The notes under the pieces: model-generated | Seen by the model: the letters and a program-made list of their open reading frames with translations, nothing else | What the model was told of the DNA's origin: nothing | Database searches by the model: none | Position numbers and translations under genes: made by a program | Shown: positions 7,794 through 15,797 of the stretch, piece after piece | Position numbering within the stretch: position 1 is the first letter of the stretch | How the letters are laid out: the number at the start of each line of letters is the position of its first letter | DNA from: Sphingobium sp. C100 | GTDB taxonomy: Bacteria; Pseudomonadota; Alphaproteobacteria; Sphingomonadales; Sphingomonadaceae | DNA length: 57,533 nucleotides | Direction: 5' to 3' | Assembly (NCBI RefSeq): GCF_000508185.1 | Contig: NZ_AYOY01000138.1 | Location: forward strand, 1 to 57,533

Positions 7794-10134
7794 GGGGCAA
7801 TTCGATCAGGATCATCGTCCCCTGCCCTTCCTTCGACACGAGCTGCAACGATCCGCCATGCGCCTGCACCAGCTGCCGCGCGAGGGGGAGGCCCATGCCG
7901 GCCTTGGCCCCGCTGCGCGCCTGTTCGGCGCGCGCGAGCGGATCGAAGATCGCGCCCTGCTGCGCTACGGGAATGCCCGGACCGTCATCGGATATGACGA
8001 TACGCACCTTGTCCGCCGCGCCATCGCCATGGAGCAGGACGCGGGCGCCCCGGCCGCAATAGTTGAGCGCATTTTCCAGCAGATGGTCGATACACTGCCC
8101 GATGCGGCGTTCGTCACCCTGGATGATGCCGAGCGAGGGTTCCAACTGGATCGCCAGTTCCATGCCCTTGGCCTTCGCATCGCCGCGCAGTCGATCCACC
8201 CGCGCGCGGGCGAGCGCCGCCAGATCGACCGGGTTGCGCTCGATCGGCAGCGTCCCTGCTTCCCCTTGGGTGAGGTCGAGGACATTGTCGATCAGCATGG
8301 CGAGCCGCCCCGTGCTCTGAAGGATACCGTCCACATAATCCTTCGCCGAGTCCGACAATGAACCGGCATAGCCCTCGCTCATCATCTCGGCGAAGCCAGC
8401 GATGGTGGTGAGCGGGGTGCGCAGTTCGTAACTCATGTTCGTGACGAAGGCGGTCTTGATCTTGTCCGCCTGCTCCAGCGCTTCGTTACGGTCGCGCAGC
8501 ACCTGTTCGACCCGGCGGCTGTCGGTGACGTCGAGCATGGTGAAGAGCGCATTGCCGTCCGGCAGCGGGATGGCGGCGAATTCGAAGATGCGGCCGTCGG
8601 CGAAACCGACATGGCCCATGCGTTGCTTGCGTTCGACCGTGGCGGCGCGAACCAGTTCGCGGACGAGATTGGACTGCTGCGGCTTGGCAAGGCAGGACTG
8701 CACGTCGCGCATCAGGTCATCGATGCGCGGATGAGTGGCAAGCAGTTCCTCGCTTGCGCCCCAAACCGTACGGAAGCGGCTGTTCCACATCTGGAGTCGT
8801 CCGTCGGCGGCGAAGACGCCGATCGATTCGAAGAGATTGTCGAAGGTTGCGGTGCGCACCCGCAGCAGCGTGTCGCGGGCGCTCGACAGTTGGACCTGTT
8901 CGGTGCGGTCCTCGAAGATCAGCAGCAGGCCGCCATCGGGCAGCGGCTGCGCATAGACCCTAAGATGCGTGCCGTCGGCCAGCAGCCAATTTTCTTCCCG
9001 CGGCTCGGGCGAGAGGAACCAGTTGCGCCGTTCTCCGCGCCACGCGGGAAAATCGCGATGTTCGGGCAGACGCCGCGCATCGCGCATCTGATCGAGCACA
9101 CGTTCGAACAGCGGGGCGTCGGCCAAAGCGTCCTGTCGCAGGCCGAACAGGCTGATGAAGGGCTGGTTCCAGAAGCGCAGCGCCCGGTCCGGCCCGAAGC
9201 GGGCGACGCCGGCCGACAGACGATCCAGCAGATCGCGCTGGGCGGCCTCGAGCCGGTCGCGTTCGACCCGCGCCTGTTCCAGTTCATGCTGGTCGACCGC
9301 ATAACCGGCGATCCCCGCGTCGCCCAGCGGCACGTCCACCACCCGCATCATCCGGCGTTCGCCATCGATGGTGGCGGGCACCATTCGTTCGACCAGCTCG
9401 CCCCGCGCCATCGCATCGGCGGCAGCGGCCTCGGGCGGAACGCCGCCGACCGATTCGACCAGTTCGATGCTGTGGGCGATGACATCGCGCGCATCGCGGG
9501 CGTCGACCGCGCGGACATAGGCGCTGTTGACCAGGCTGAGCCGCAGGTCGGCCGTGCGATGCCACATCGGGAAAGGCGCGGCTTCCACCAGCCCGGCGAG
9601 CGCCTCCAGCGCTTCACGCAACTGATCGACCTGGGTCCGCAGCGCCTGGATTTCGGTCTGGCTGTCGGTCGCGTCAAAAATCCACAGCACGACGCCGCCA
9701 CTGCCGGCAAGATCCGGCCCGGCGGGCGCGCCGCGCACCAGCAGCAGACGCGCCGAACCATGACCGCGAATCGGCAGCGAGAAGCTTTTGCCGGCGCGCT
9801 GGGCCGCGGCAATGTCCCGCGCGAGCAGTGCGGCGTCTTCCGGCTCGATCCCGCCATCTTCGGCGGTGAGTTCGGACAGGAAATTGGGAACGCGCGTCTT
9901 GCCCAACCATTTGGCGAGGCGGTCGGCCGCTTCCAGCCTGCCATCGGGATGGATGATGACGGGAGCGGCGGGGGCCGAGGACAACAGCACCGTCAGCCGG
10001 TCGAGCTTGCCCTGTGCGTGGGTGCCGTCGCGGCGCATACGCTGGCCGCTCAGCAGCGCCCAGATCGCGGCGCCAAGCCAGAGCGCCAGCACGACGCCCA
10101 AGATGATGGCGGCAACGGGTGATAGCGCCGTCAT
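7786..10134 (-). CDS. divL: DivL-like cell-cycle kinase homologue with Tyr in the H-box
   Basis: A 782-residue membrane-anchored sensor kinase homologue. One hydrophobic segment (about 6-29) is followed by a short coiled coil and several PAS-like domains, a dimerisation/H-box region near 550-620 and an ATPase domain (LLENALNY N-box, DDGPGIP, GMGLPLARQL). The H-box reads NMSYELRTPL, so Tyr569 (codon 8430-8428) replaces the phospho-acceptor His. This substitution is the hallmark of Caulobacter DivL, a non-canonical kinase that binds DivK and tunes CckA and CtrA phosphorylation. The ATP-binding boxes look intact. It heads the operon running through tsaE to addA. Orthology is inferred from the Tyr, length, layout and neighbours. 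Confidence 0.86.
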   Translation of the reverse strand: MTALSPVAAIILGVVLALWLGAAIWALLSGQRMRRDGTHAQGKLDRLTVLLSSAPAAPVIIHPDGRLEAADRLAKWLGKTRVPNFLSELTAEDGGIEPEDAALLARDIAAAQRAGKSFSLPIRGHGSARLLLVRGAPAGPDLAGSGGVVLWIFDATDSQTEIQALRTQVDQLREALEALAGLVEAAPFPMWHRTADLRLSLVNSAYVRAVDARDARDVIAHSIELVESVGGVPPEAAAADAMARGELVERMVPATIDGERRMMRVVDVPLGDAGIAGYAVDQHELEQARVERDRLEAAQRDLLDRLSAGVARFGPDRALRFWNQPFISLFGLRQDALADAPLFERVLDQMRDARRLPEHRDFPAWRGERRNWFLSPEPREENWLLADGTHLRVYAQPLPDGGLLLIFEDRTEQVQLSSARDTLLRVRTATFDNLFESIGVFAADGRLQMWNSRFRTVWGASEELLATHPRIDDLMRDVQSCLAKPQQSNLVRELVRAATVERKQRMGHVGFADGRIFEFAAIPLPDGNALFTMLDVTDSRRVEQVLRDRNEALEQADKIKTAFVTNMSYELRTPLTTIAGFAEMMSEGYAGSLSDSAKDYVDGILQSTGRLAMLIDNVLDLTQGEAGTLPIERNPVDLAALARARVDRLRGDAKAKGMELAIQLEPSLGIIQGDERRIGQCIDHLLENALNYCGRGARVLLHGDGAADKVRIVISDDGPGIPVAQQGAIFDPLARAEQARSGAKAGMGLPLARQLVQAHGGSLQLVSKEGQGTMILIELPRG

Positions 10135-10260
10135 ATGCGCCCGCCCTCCATTCGCCGAACCTGCCCGTCCCTTGTCATAGTCGGGACGGACCTATCCCAA
10201 GTCGGGCGCAGCGGGAAGCGGGCGTTGGAAAGATTCGTGCGACCGGCCCGGAATTCCATG

Positions 10261-10294
10261 AAAAAGGGAGAGAGCGTCGCCGCCCTCTCCCTTT
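10261..10294 (-). terminator. Intrinsic terminator downstream of ahcY
   Basis: On the minus strand, just past the ahcY stop, AAAGGGAGAG and CTCTCCCTTT form a 10-bp perfect stem (arms 10285-10294 and 10263-10272) around a GC-rich 12-base loop. The stem runs into a T tract on the minus strand. This is a classic Rho-independent terminator. It separates ahcY from the divL operon, which is read in the same direction. Confidence 0.8.
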
Positions 10295-10322
10295 GCCAAC
10301 CGCAACAATGGCGATCATCGCA

Positions 10323-11735
10323 TCAGTAGCGATAATGGTCCGGCTTGAACGGGCCTTCGACCGGCACACCGATATAGTCGGCCTGCTTCTGGCTCAGCTT
10401 GCTGAGCTTCACGCCCAGCTTTTCGAGGTGCAGCGCGGCAACCTTCTCGTCCAGATGCTTGGGCAGGACATAGACTTCGTTCTGATACTCGTCCGCCTTG
10501 GTCCACAATTCGATCTGGGCCAGCACCTGGTTGGTGAAGGAGGAGGACATGACGAAGCTGGGGTGGCCGGTGGCGCAGCCCAGATTGACCAGACGGCCCT
10601 TCGCGAGCACGATGATCTTCTTGCCGTCGGGGAATTCGACTTCATCGACCTGCGGCTTGATCTCGGTCCATTTCATGTTGTTGAGGCCCGCAATCTGGAT
10701 CTCGCTGTCGAAATGGCCGATATTGCAGACGATCGCCATATTCTTCATTTCGCGCATATGGTCGACGGTGATGACGTCGGCATTGCCTGTGGCGGTGACG
10801 AAGATGTCGGCGCGCTTGGCCGCTTCTTCCATGGTCACGACCTCATAGCCTTCCATCGCCGCCTGAAGCGCGCAGATGGGATCGACTTCAGTCACGATGA
10901 CGCGCGCGCCGCCGTTGCGCAGCGACGCCGCCGAGCCCTTGCCGACATCACCGAAGCCGGCGACGCAGGCGACCTTGCCGGCCAGCATGACGTCGGTGGC
11001 GCGACGGATGGCGTCGACCAGCGATTCCTTGCAGCCATAGAGATTGTCGAACTTCGACTTGGTGACGCTGTCGTTCACATTGATCGCCGGGAAGGGCAGC
11101 TTGCCCTTCTTGGCCAGCTCATAGAGGCGGTGAACGCCGGTGGTGGTCTCTTCCGACACGCCCTTGATGGCGGCGACGGTCTGGGTCAGATAGCCCGGGC
11201 GTTCGGCCAGGAAACGGCGCAGCGTGGCGACGAAGATTTCCTCTTCCTCGTTGGTCGGCGCGAACAGGTCTTCCCCGGCCTCGACCCGCGCGCCCCAGAG
11301 CGCGAACATGGTGGCGTCGCCGCCATCGTCGAGGATCATGTTGCAGGTGGTGTCCTGGCCCCAGTCGAAAATCTTGACGACATAGTCCCAATATTCCTCC
11401 AGCGTCTCGCCCTTGACGGCGAAGACGGGGATGCCGCGCGCGGCGATGGCGGCGGCGGCATGATCCTGGGTCGAGAAAATGTTGCACGACGCCCAGCGGA
11501 TGTCGGCGCCCAGATCGGCCAGCGTCTCAATGAGGACGGCGGTCTGGATCGTCATGTGCAGCGAGCCGGTGATGCGCGCGCCCTTGAGCGGCTTGGCCGC
11601 GCCGAACTCGTCGCGCAGAGCCATCAGGCCCGGCATTTCGGTTTCGGCGATCTCGATTTCCTTGCGGCCGAAGCCGGCGAGGCCGATGTCGGCAATCACA
11701 TAGTCCTGCGCCTGGGTGGCGGGTGCGGTGGCCAC
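10323..11735 (-). CDS. ahcY: S-adenosylhomocysteinase
   Basis: This NAD-dependent enzyme hydrolyses S-adenosylhomocysteine to adenosine and homocysteine, relieving methyltransferase product inhibition. The 470-residue form is typical of alphaproteobacteria. Visible are the substrate-binding [11 protein letters not shown] (221-231), the Rossmann motif GFGDVGKG (260-267) and the invariant C-terminal KPDHYRY. I choose a GTG start at 11735 with a GGAGA ribosome-binding site 8 bases upstream; residues coded further upstream are not conserved-looking. It has its own promoter and terminator, so it is probably monocistronic. Confidence 0.95.
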   Translation of the reverse strand: MATAPATQAQDYVIADIGLAGFGRKEIEIAETEMPGLMALRDEFGAAKPLKGARITGSLHMTIQTAVLIETLADLGADIRWASCNIFSTQDHAAAAIAARGIPVFAVKGETLEEYWDYVVKIFDWGQDTTCNMILDDGGDATMFALWGARVEAGEDLFAPTNEEEEIFVATLRRFLAERPGYLTQTVAAIKGVSEETTTGVHRLYELAKKGKLPFPAINVNDSVTKSKFDNLYGCKESLVDAIRRATDVMLAGKVACVAGFGDVGKGSAASLRNGGARVIVTEVDPICALQAAMEGYEVVTMEEAAKRADIFVTATGNADVITVDHMREMKNMAIVCNIGHFDSEIQIAGLNNMKWTEIKPQVDEVEFPDGKKIIVLAKGRLVNLGCATGHPSFVMSSSFTNQVLAQIELWTKADEYQNEVYVLPKHLDEKVAALHLEKLGVKLSKLSQKQADYIGVPVEGPFKPDHYRY

Positions 11736-11769
11736 GAGCGTGTCTCCGTTGCTGTGAAAACTGGTCTTC

Positions 11770-11790
11770 GCCGCCGGGCGGTCCGGCGGC
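11770..11790 (-). other. GC-rich hairpin in the ahcY leader
   Basis: A perfect 8-bp inverted repeat (GCCGCCGG and CCGGCGGC) with a 5-base loop lies in the roughly 90-base untranslated leader between the predicted ahcY promoter and its GTG start. It could be a leader structure affecting translation or stability. No downstream pseudoknot or other conserved SAH-riboswitch feature is apparent, so no riboswitch is claimed. Confidence 0.45.
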
Positions 11791-11835
11791 TGTATGGGGA
11801 GCGCCTTACCAACCGGGGCGCAGCAAGGCAACTCG

Positions 11836-11864
11836 ATATAAAGTTTTCTTTATGTAGCGTGCAA
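11836..11864 (-). promoter_or_regulatory. Sigma70-type promoter for ahcY
   Basis: Read on the minus strand, TTGCAC (11864-11859) and TTATAT (11841-11836) are separated by exactly 17 bases. They sit in an AT-rich patch within otherwise GC-rich DNA, just after the yqgE stop. Transcription would start near 11829, giving a leader of about 95 bases before the GTG at 11735. Confidence 0.6.
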
Positions 11865-11872
11865 GCCTTCCG

Positions 11873-12433
11873 TCAGGCCGAGCCCGCGCCGCCGACCAGA
11901 TGGGCCGAATCGATGCCTGCCGCCGCGAAGATCGCCGCCCTTTTGCGGCGGGCGGGCGTGTCGAACAGCAAGTCCGCGTCACCGGGAGCAAGGAACCAGC
12001 TTTCGCCGGTCATTTCCTGCTCCAACTGCCCCGCGCCCCAGCCGGCATAGCCGAGCGCTACGAGATAGCGGCTTGGGCCGCGCCGTTCGGCGATGGCCTT
12101 CAATATGTCGAGCGAGCCGGACAGGCCCCATCGTTCGTTGACCTGGACCATGTCCTGCCCGCCCCAGTCGAGCGAGTGGAGGACGAAACCCCGACGCGGC
12201 TCCACCGGGCCGCCACGCAGCACGGGTAGGTCGGGCACATCGCTGCCGTCGATGTCGAAACTCTCGAGCAGATCATGGAGCCGCACGCCCTCCATCTCCT
12301 CGCCCACCGCGATGCCCAGCGCGCCTTGTGCGTCATGGACGCAAAGGGCGACCACCGAATGATCGAAACGCATGTCCTCCATGCCTGGCAGCGCGAGCAG
12401 GAAGTGCCCGCCATAATATTGGGCTTGCATCAT
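11873..12433 (-). CDS. YqgE/AlgH family protein (DUF179)
   Basis: A 186-residue cytoplasmic protein of the YqgE/AlgH family, whose biochemical role is not established. Family-typical features are the N-terminal GGHFLLALPGM, the central VLRGGPV and the later ALGYAGWGAGQLEQE. It starts at adjacent ATG codons (12433 or 12430); the frame upstream to 12541 is Arg-rich and unlikely to be coding. It lies between ahcY (same strand) and a divergent peroxiredoxin. Confidence 0.9.
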   Translation of the reverse strand: MMQAQYYGGHFLLALPGMEDMRFDHSVVALCVHDAQGALGIAVGEEMEGVRLHDLLESFDIDGSDVPDLPVLRGGPVEPRRGFVLHSLDWGGQDMVQVNERWGLSGSLDILKAIAERRGPSRYLVALGYAGWGAGQLEQEMTGESWFLAPGDADLLFDTPARRKRAAIFAAAGIDSAHLVGGAGSA

Positions 12434-12578
12434 GGGTCGAATATAGACAGCCGCCGCGCCTTGCCAAGGACGAGTGACCGCATGGGTGGGGCGGCGCGAC
12501 ATATTCCCGCGGCCGCGCCTTGACATGGCGCGCGCCACCACCGACTTCCCGCCGCACTACATGGCCAGGAGACAGAGC

Positions 12579-13061
12579 ATGACCATTTCCAAGGGTGACC
12601 GCGTTCCGAGCACGACTTTCACGAAAATGACGGCCGACGGCCCTGAGCCGGTCGCTTCCGACACGTTTTTCAGCGGCAAGACCGTCGCGATCTTCTCCGT
12701 CCCCGGCGCATTCACGCCGACCTGCTCGGCCAAGCATCTGCCAGGCTTCATCGACAAGGCCGAAGCACTCAAGGCGAAGGGCGTCGACGAAATCGCCTGC
12801 ACGGCGGTCAATGACGCCTTTGTCATGGGCGCCTGGGGCAAGTCGGCCGGCGCCGAAGGCAAGGTGACGATGCTCGCCGACGGCAATGGCGACTTCGCCA
12901 AGGCGGTGGGCCTCACCATGGACGGCAGCAAGTTCGGCCTGGGCACGCGCGGCCAGCGCTTTTCGATGATCGTCAAGGACGGCGTCATCAGCGAACTGAA
13001 TGTCGAAGCGCCGGGCGACTTCAAGCTGTCGTCCGCCGAACATATGCTCGAACAGCTCTGA
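12579..13061 (+). CDS. Peroxiredoxin, Prx5-type
   Basis: A 160-residue thiol peroxidase of the Prx5/glutaredoxin-type group that reduces hydroperoxides in the cytoplasm. FSVPGAFTPTCSAKHLPGF contains the peroxidatic Cys49 in the PxxxTxxC motif; a second Cys at 74 (IACTAVND) could serve in resolution. The ATG at 12579 has an AGGAGA ribosome-binding site about 7 bases upstream, which fixes it over the upstream in-frame start at 12474. No cofused glutaredoxin domain is present. Identification to family is firm; the reductant is unknown. Confidence 0.93.
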   Translation: MTISKGDRVPSTTFTKMTADGPEPVASDTFFSGKTVAIFSVPGAFTPTCSAKHLPGFIDKAEALKAKGVDEIACTAVNDAFVMGAWGKSAGAEGKVTMLADGNGDFAKAVGLTMDGSKFGLGTRGQRFSMIVKDGVISELNVEAPGDFKLSSAEHMLEQL

Positions 13062-13068
13062 TCCGGCC

Positions 13069-13104
13069 GATCGCGCGCCACCCAGCGGTGCGTGGCGCGC
13101 GATC
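13069..13104 (+). terminator. Perfect GC-rich hairpin after the peroxiredoxin gene
   Basis: Thirteen-base arms (GATCGCGCGCCAC at 13069-13081 and its exact complement at 13092-13104) flank a 10-base loop just past the peroxiredoxin stop. There is no long T tract, only a pyrimidine-rich tail, so it may act as a weak terminator or a 3' stabiliser. Confidence 0.55.
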
Positions 13105-13150
13105 CCATCTTCGTCTTCCTTCCGTCACGGAAAACCGTTAACAGGGGGCG

Positions 13151-14605
13151 ATGACACAAAGCATCGGCAGCGCAACGGTCGCGCAACTCGACCAAATCTA
13201 CCAGACAGCCATCGAAACCCTGCGCGAAGCAATGCGCGCCTATGCCCGCGACGGCAGCGTGCCGCCGCCCGAGGCGCGCACCGACCGGCGGTTCTGCTAT
13301 CCCGAATTGCGCATAACCTATCATAACGACAGCGAGATGCCGCCGCCGGGTCGATCCTTCGCGCGCCTGTCGAAGCCGGGCCGCTACGTCACGACGATCA
13401 CACGGCCCGCCATGTTCGCCGATTATCTGGCCGAACAGATCGACCTTCTGGTCCGCGACTATGGCGTGGAAGTCGAAGTTGGACCCAGCGCGCAGCAGAT
13501 CCCCTTCCCCTATGTGCTGGATGGCCTGGACATCAGCGCGCTGGACGGCACGCCGCCGACCGAGCTGGCGCGCTATTTCCCCGCGACCGAACTGGCGGAA
13601 ATCGGTGACGAGATCGCCGATGGGCTGTTTACTCCGGGGGCGGATGGTGGACGGCCGCTGGCGCTGTTCGACGGGTTGCGCACCGATTTTTCGCTCGCGC
13701 GCCTGAAACATTATACCGGCACGCCGGCCGAGCATGTGCAGCGCTATATCCTGTTCACCAACTATCATCGCTATGTCGACGAGTTCGTGGCGTGGGCCTG
13801 CGCCGAATTGCAGCGGGAAGGCAGCCGCTTCACTGCCCTGTCGGGCGCCGGCGGCGTCTATGTGACCAACGACACGGCCAATCCCCATGCCGCCATTGCC
13901 GAGGGCGCTTGGCGCAAGCACCAGATGCCCGCCTATCACCTGATCGCGCCGGACCGCAGCGGCATCACCCTGGTCAATATCGGCGTCGGCCCGGCCAACG
14001 CCAAGACGATCTGCGACCATCTGGCGGTGGTGCGGCCCGAAGCCTGGCTCATGATCGGCCATTGCGGCGGCCTGCGACCCAGCCAGCGGATCGGCGACTA
14101 TGTGCTGGCCCACGCCTATCTGCGCGACGACAAGGTGCTGGACGAGATGTTGCCGCCGGAAATTCCGGTGCCGGCGATCGCGGAAGTCCAGGTCGCGATG
14201 GCCACGGCCGCCGAAGCCGTGCTGGGCGGCAATGATGCAGAGGATTTCCGGCGCCGCCTGCGCACCGGGACGGTCGTCACCACCGACGATCGGAACTGGG
14301 AATTGCGCTACTCCCATTCCGCGCTGCGCTTCAGCCTCTCGCGCGCGGTCGGGATCGACATGGAATCGGCAACGATCGCAGCGCAGGGCTATCGCTTCCG
14401 CGTGCCGTACGGGACGTTGCTGTGCGTGTCCGACAAGCCCATCCATGGCGAACTGAAACTGCCCGGTCAGGCCAACCGCTTCTACGAGGAAGCGATCGCG
14501 GGCCATTTGCGCGTGGGTTTGATGACGTGCGAGTTGCTGCGGCAGGAAGGCGCGAAACTGCACAGCCGCAAGCTGCGCGCCTTCAACGAGCCGCCTTTTC
14601 GGTGA
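13151..14605 (+). CDS. amn: AMP nucleosidase
   Basis: A 484-residue enzyme, the same length as E. coli Amn, that hydrolyses AMP to adenine and ribose-5-phosphate and so regulates the adenylate pool. It has the AMP nucleosidase N-terminal region (RRFCYPELRITY near 37-48), followed by a nucleoside-phosphorylase-like domain with NIGVGPANAKTICDHL, IGHCGGLRPSQRIGDYVLAHAY (in two parts) and VGIDMESATIA. It starts 89 bases after the peroxiredoxin stop and ends 12 bases before the convergent diguanylate cyclase. An antisense frame covers it but is judged spurious. Confidence 0.94.
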   Translation: MTQSIGSATVAQLDQIYQTAIETLREAMRAYARDGSVPPPEARTDRRFCYPELRITYHNDSEMPPPGRSFARLSKPGRYVTTITRPAMFADYLAEQIDLLVRDYGVEVEVGPSAQQIPFPYVLDGLDISALDGTPPTELARYFPATELAEIGDEIADGLFTPGADGGRPLALFDGLRTDFSLARLKHYTGTPAEHVQRYILFTNYHRYVDEFVAWACAELQREGSRFTALSGAGGVYVTNDTANPHAAIAEGAWRKHQMPAYHLIAPDRSGITLVNIGVGPANAKTICDHLAVVRPEAWLMIGHCGGLRPSQRIGDYVLAHAYLRDDKVLDEMLPPEIPVPAIAEVQVAMATAAEAVLGGNDAEDFRRRLRTGTVVTTDDRNWELRYSHSALRFSLSRAVGIDMESATIAAQGYRFRVPYGTLLCVSDKPIHGELKLPGQANRFYEEAIAGHLRVGLMTCELLRQEGAKLHSRKLRAFNEPPFR

Positions 14606-14617
14606 AGCCTTGCCGGG

Positions 14618-15766
14618 TCAGGCCGCCGATCGCGCGATGTTGACCCGGTCCTTGCCCTGCTTCTTGGCGGCATAGAGCGCTTCATCGGCGCGCGCGACCA
14701 TATCCTCCAGCGTCATGTCGGTCGCCACCAGTTCGGCCACGCCGAAACTGGCGCGCAACTGGCCACCTGGCACGCGTGGCAGGCAGAGGTGGCCCACCTC
14801 CGCACGGACGCGTTCCATCACATCGGCGGCAGCCGCGGAATCGGTGTCCTGCAACAGCAGGCCGAACTCGTCCCCGCCCATCCGGCCGACAATGTCCCCC
14901 CGCCGCACCGCCAGGGTCAGCAGTCCGGCAAAGCCTTTGAGCGCCTGATCACCGGCGATGTGACCATAGCTGTCGTTCAGCCCCTTGAACCCATCGAGGT
15001 CGCATACGACCAGGGCGAGCGCGCGGCCGTGGCGTCGCGCCTGCGCGATGGCGCGCGTGGCCGCCTCATCCAGCCCCCGGCGGTTGAGCACCTGTGTCAG
15101 CGGGTCGTGCCGCATCTGGTTCCGCAATTGTTGCGCCAGATCGCCGGCGACCACCAGCACGGCCGCTACCGCCGTCCCGACATAGATGGTGGGCATGAAA
15201 AGGCCCAGGATCGCGCGATAGAGTTCCTTCCCTTCCGCCGGTCCCCGGATGAACGTGGCGGAAACGGCGAGGGCGAGCTGGCAGAGCGCAAAGGCCAGCA
15301 AACAGGCAAAAAAGGCGATTTCAGGCGGCGTGAGCGAGCGATCGCGCGGCCAGAGCGAAAGCGCGCTCACCAGCAGCAGGGTGCCGACATAGGTCGGGAT
15401 GATCATGCCCTGCATGATCTGGCTGCCCATCGGTCCGATGGCGAGGGCGATCGCCAGGCTCACAATCGCCGCAGGAACGACGAAAGCGGCGATGTGGAGC
15501 GGGCGGCCCGACCGTTGGCGAATACCGATCGCCAGCAAGGAGCCGCTTGCGATCAGGCCGACACCGGTGACGATGAAGAGCAGACGGCTTTGCAGGAAGA
15601 AGCCCCCGGCATTGGCGAGCCACTGGAGAATTCCGACGCCATAAGACGCGGTCCAGGTGAGGACATGCTTTTGACGACCGAAATGGAGCCATGCGACCGC
15701 CAGAGCGACGGTCATCACGGCAGCGGTTCCGAAAAGCAGGGAAAGAAGGATGGCTGGTGCACTCAT
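14618..15766 (-). CDS. Membrane diguanylate cyclase (GGDEF)
   Basis: A 382-residue inner-membrane enzyme making cyclic di-GMP. About six to seven hydrophobic helices fill residues 1-210, a sensor module I do not recognise. A C-terminal GGDEF domain follows, with DLDGFKGLND (256-265) and GGDEF (297-301). An RRGD sequence at 288-291 lies five residues before GGDEF, exactly where the RxxD product-inhibition site belongs, so the enzyme should be catalytically active and feedback controlled. No EAL domain is present. I use the ATG at 15766; a TTG 18 bases upstream is possible. Confidence 0.9.
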   Translation of the reverse strand: MSAPAILLSLLFGTAAVMTVALAVAWLHFGRQKHVLTWTASYGVGILQWLANAGGFFLQSRLLFIVTGVGLIASGSLLAIGIRQRSGRPLHIAAFVVPAAIVSLAIALAIGPMGSQIMQGMIIPTYVGTLLLVSALSLWPRDRSLTPPEIAFFACLLAFALCQLALAVSATFIRGPAEGKELYRAILGLFMPTIYVGTAVAAVLVVAGDLAQQLRNQMRHDPLTQVLNRRGLDEAATRAIAQARRHGRALALVVCDLDGFKGLNDSYGHIAGDQALKGFAGLLTLAVRRGDIVGRMGGDEFGLLLQDTDSAAAADVMERVRAEVGHLCLPRVPGGQLRASFGVAELVATDMTLEDMVARADEALYAAKKQGKDRVNIARSAA

Positions 15767-15797
15767 ACACCAGCCATTTACCAAGTTTTACTCAGCC

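Noticed and set aside
11736..11835. SAH riboswitch upstream of ahcY
   Set aside because: Only a simple hairpin is visible; the expected pseudoknot and conserved core were not found by eye.
8611..12050. Plus-strand frames of 503 and 643 residues opposite divL and ahcY
   Set aside because: Antisense to genes with clear catalytic motifs; composition is that of codon-position shadows.
12557..14563. 668-residue minus-strand frame opposite the peroxiredoxin and amn genes
   Set aside because: Covers two well-supported genes antisense; no domain, signal or ribosome-binding site support.
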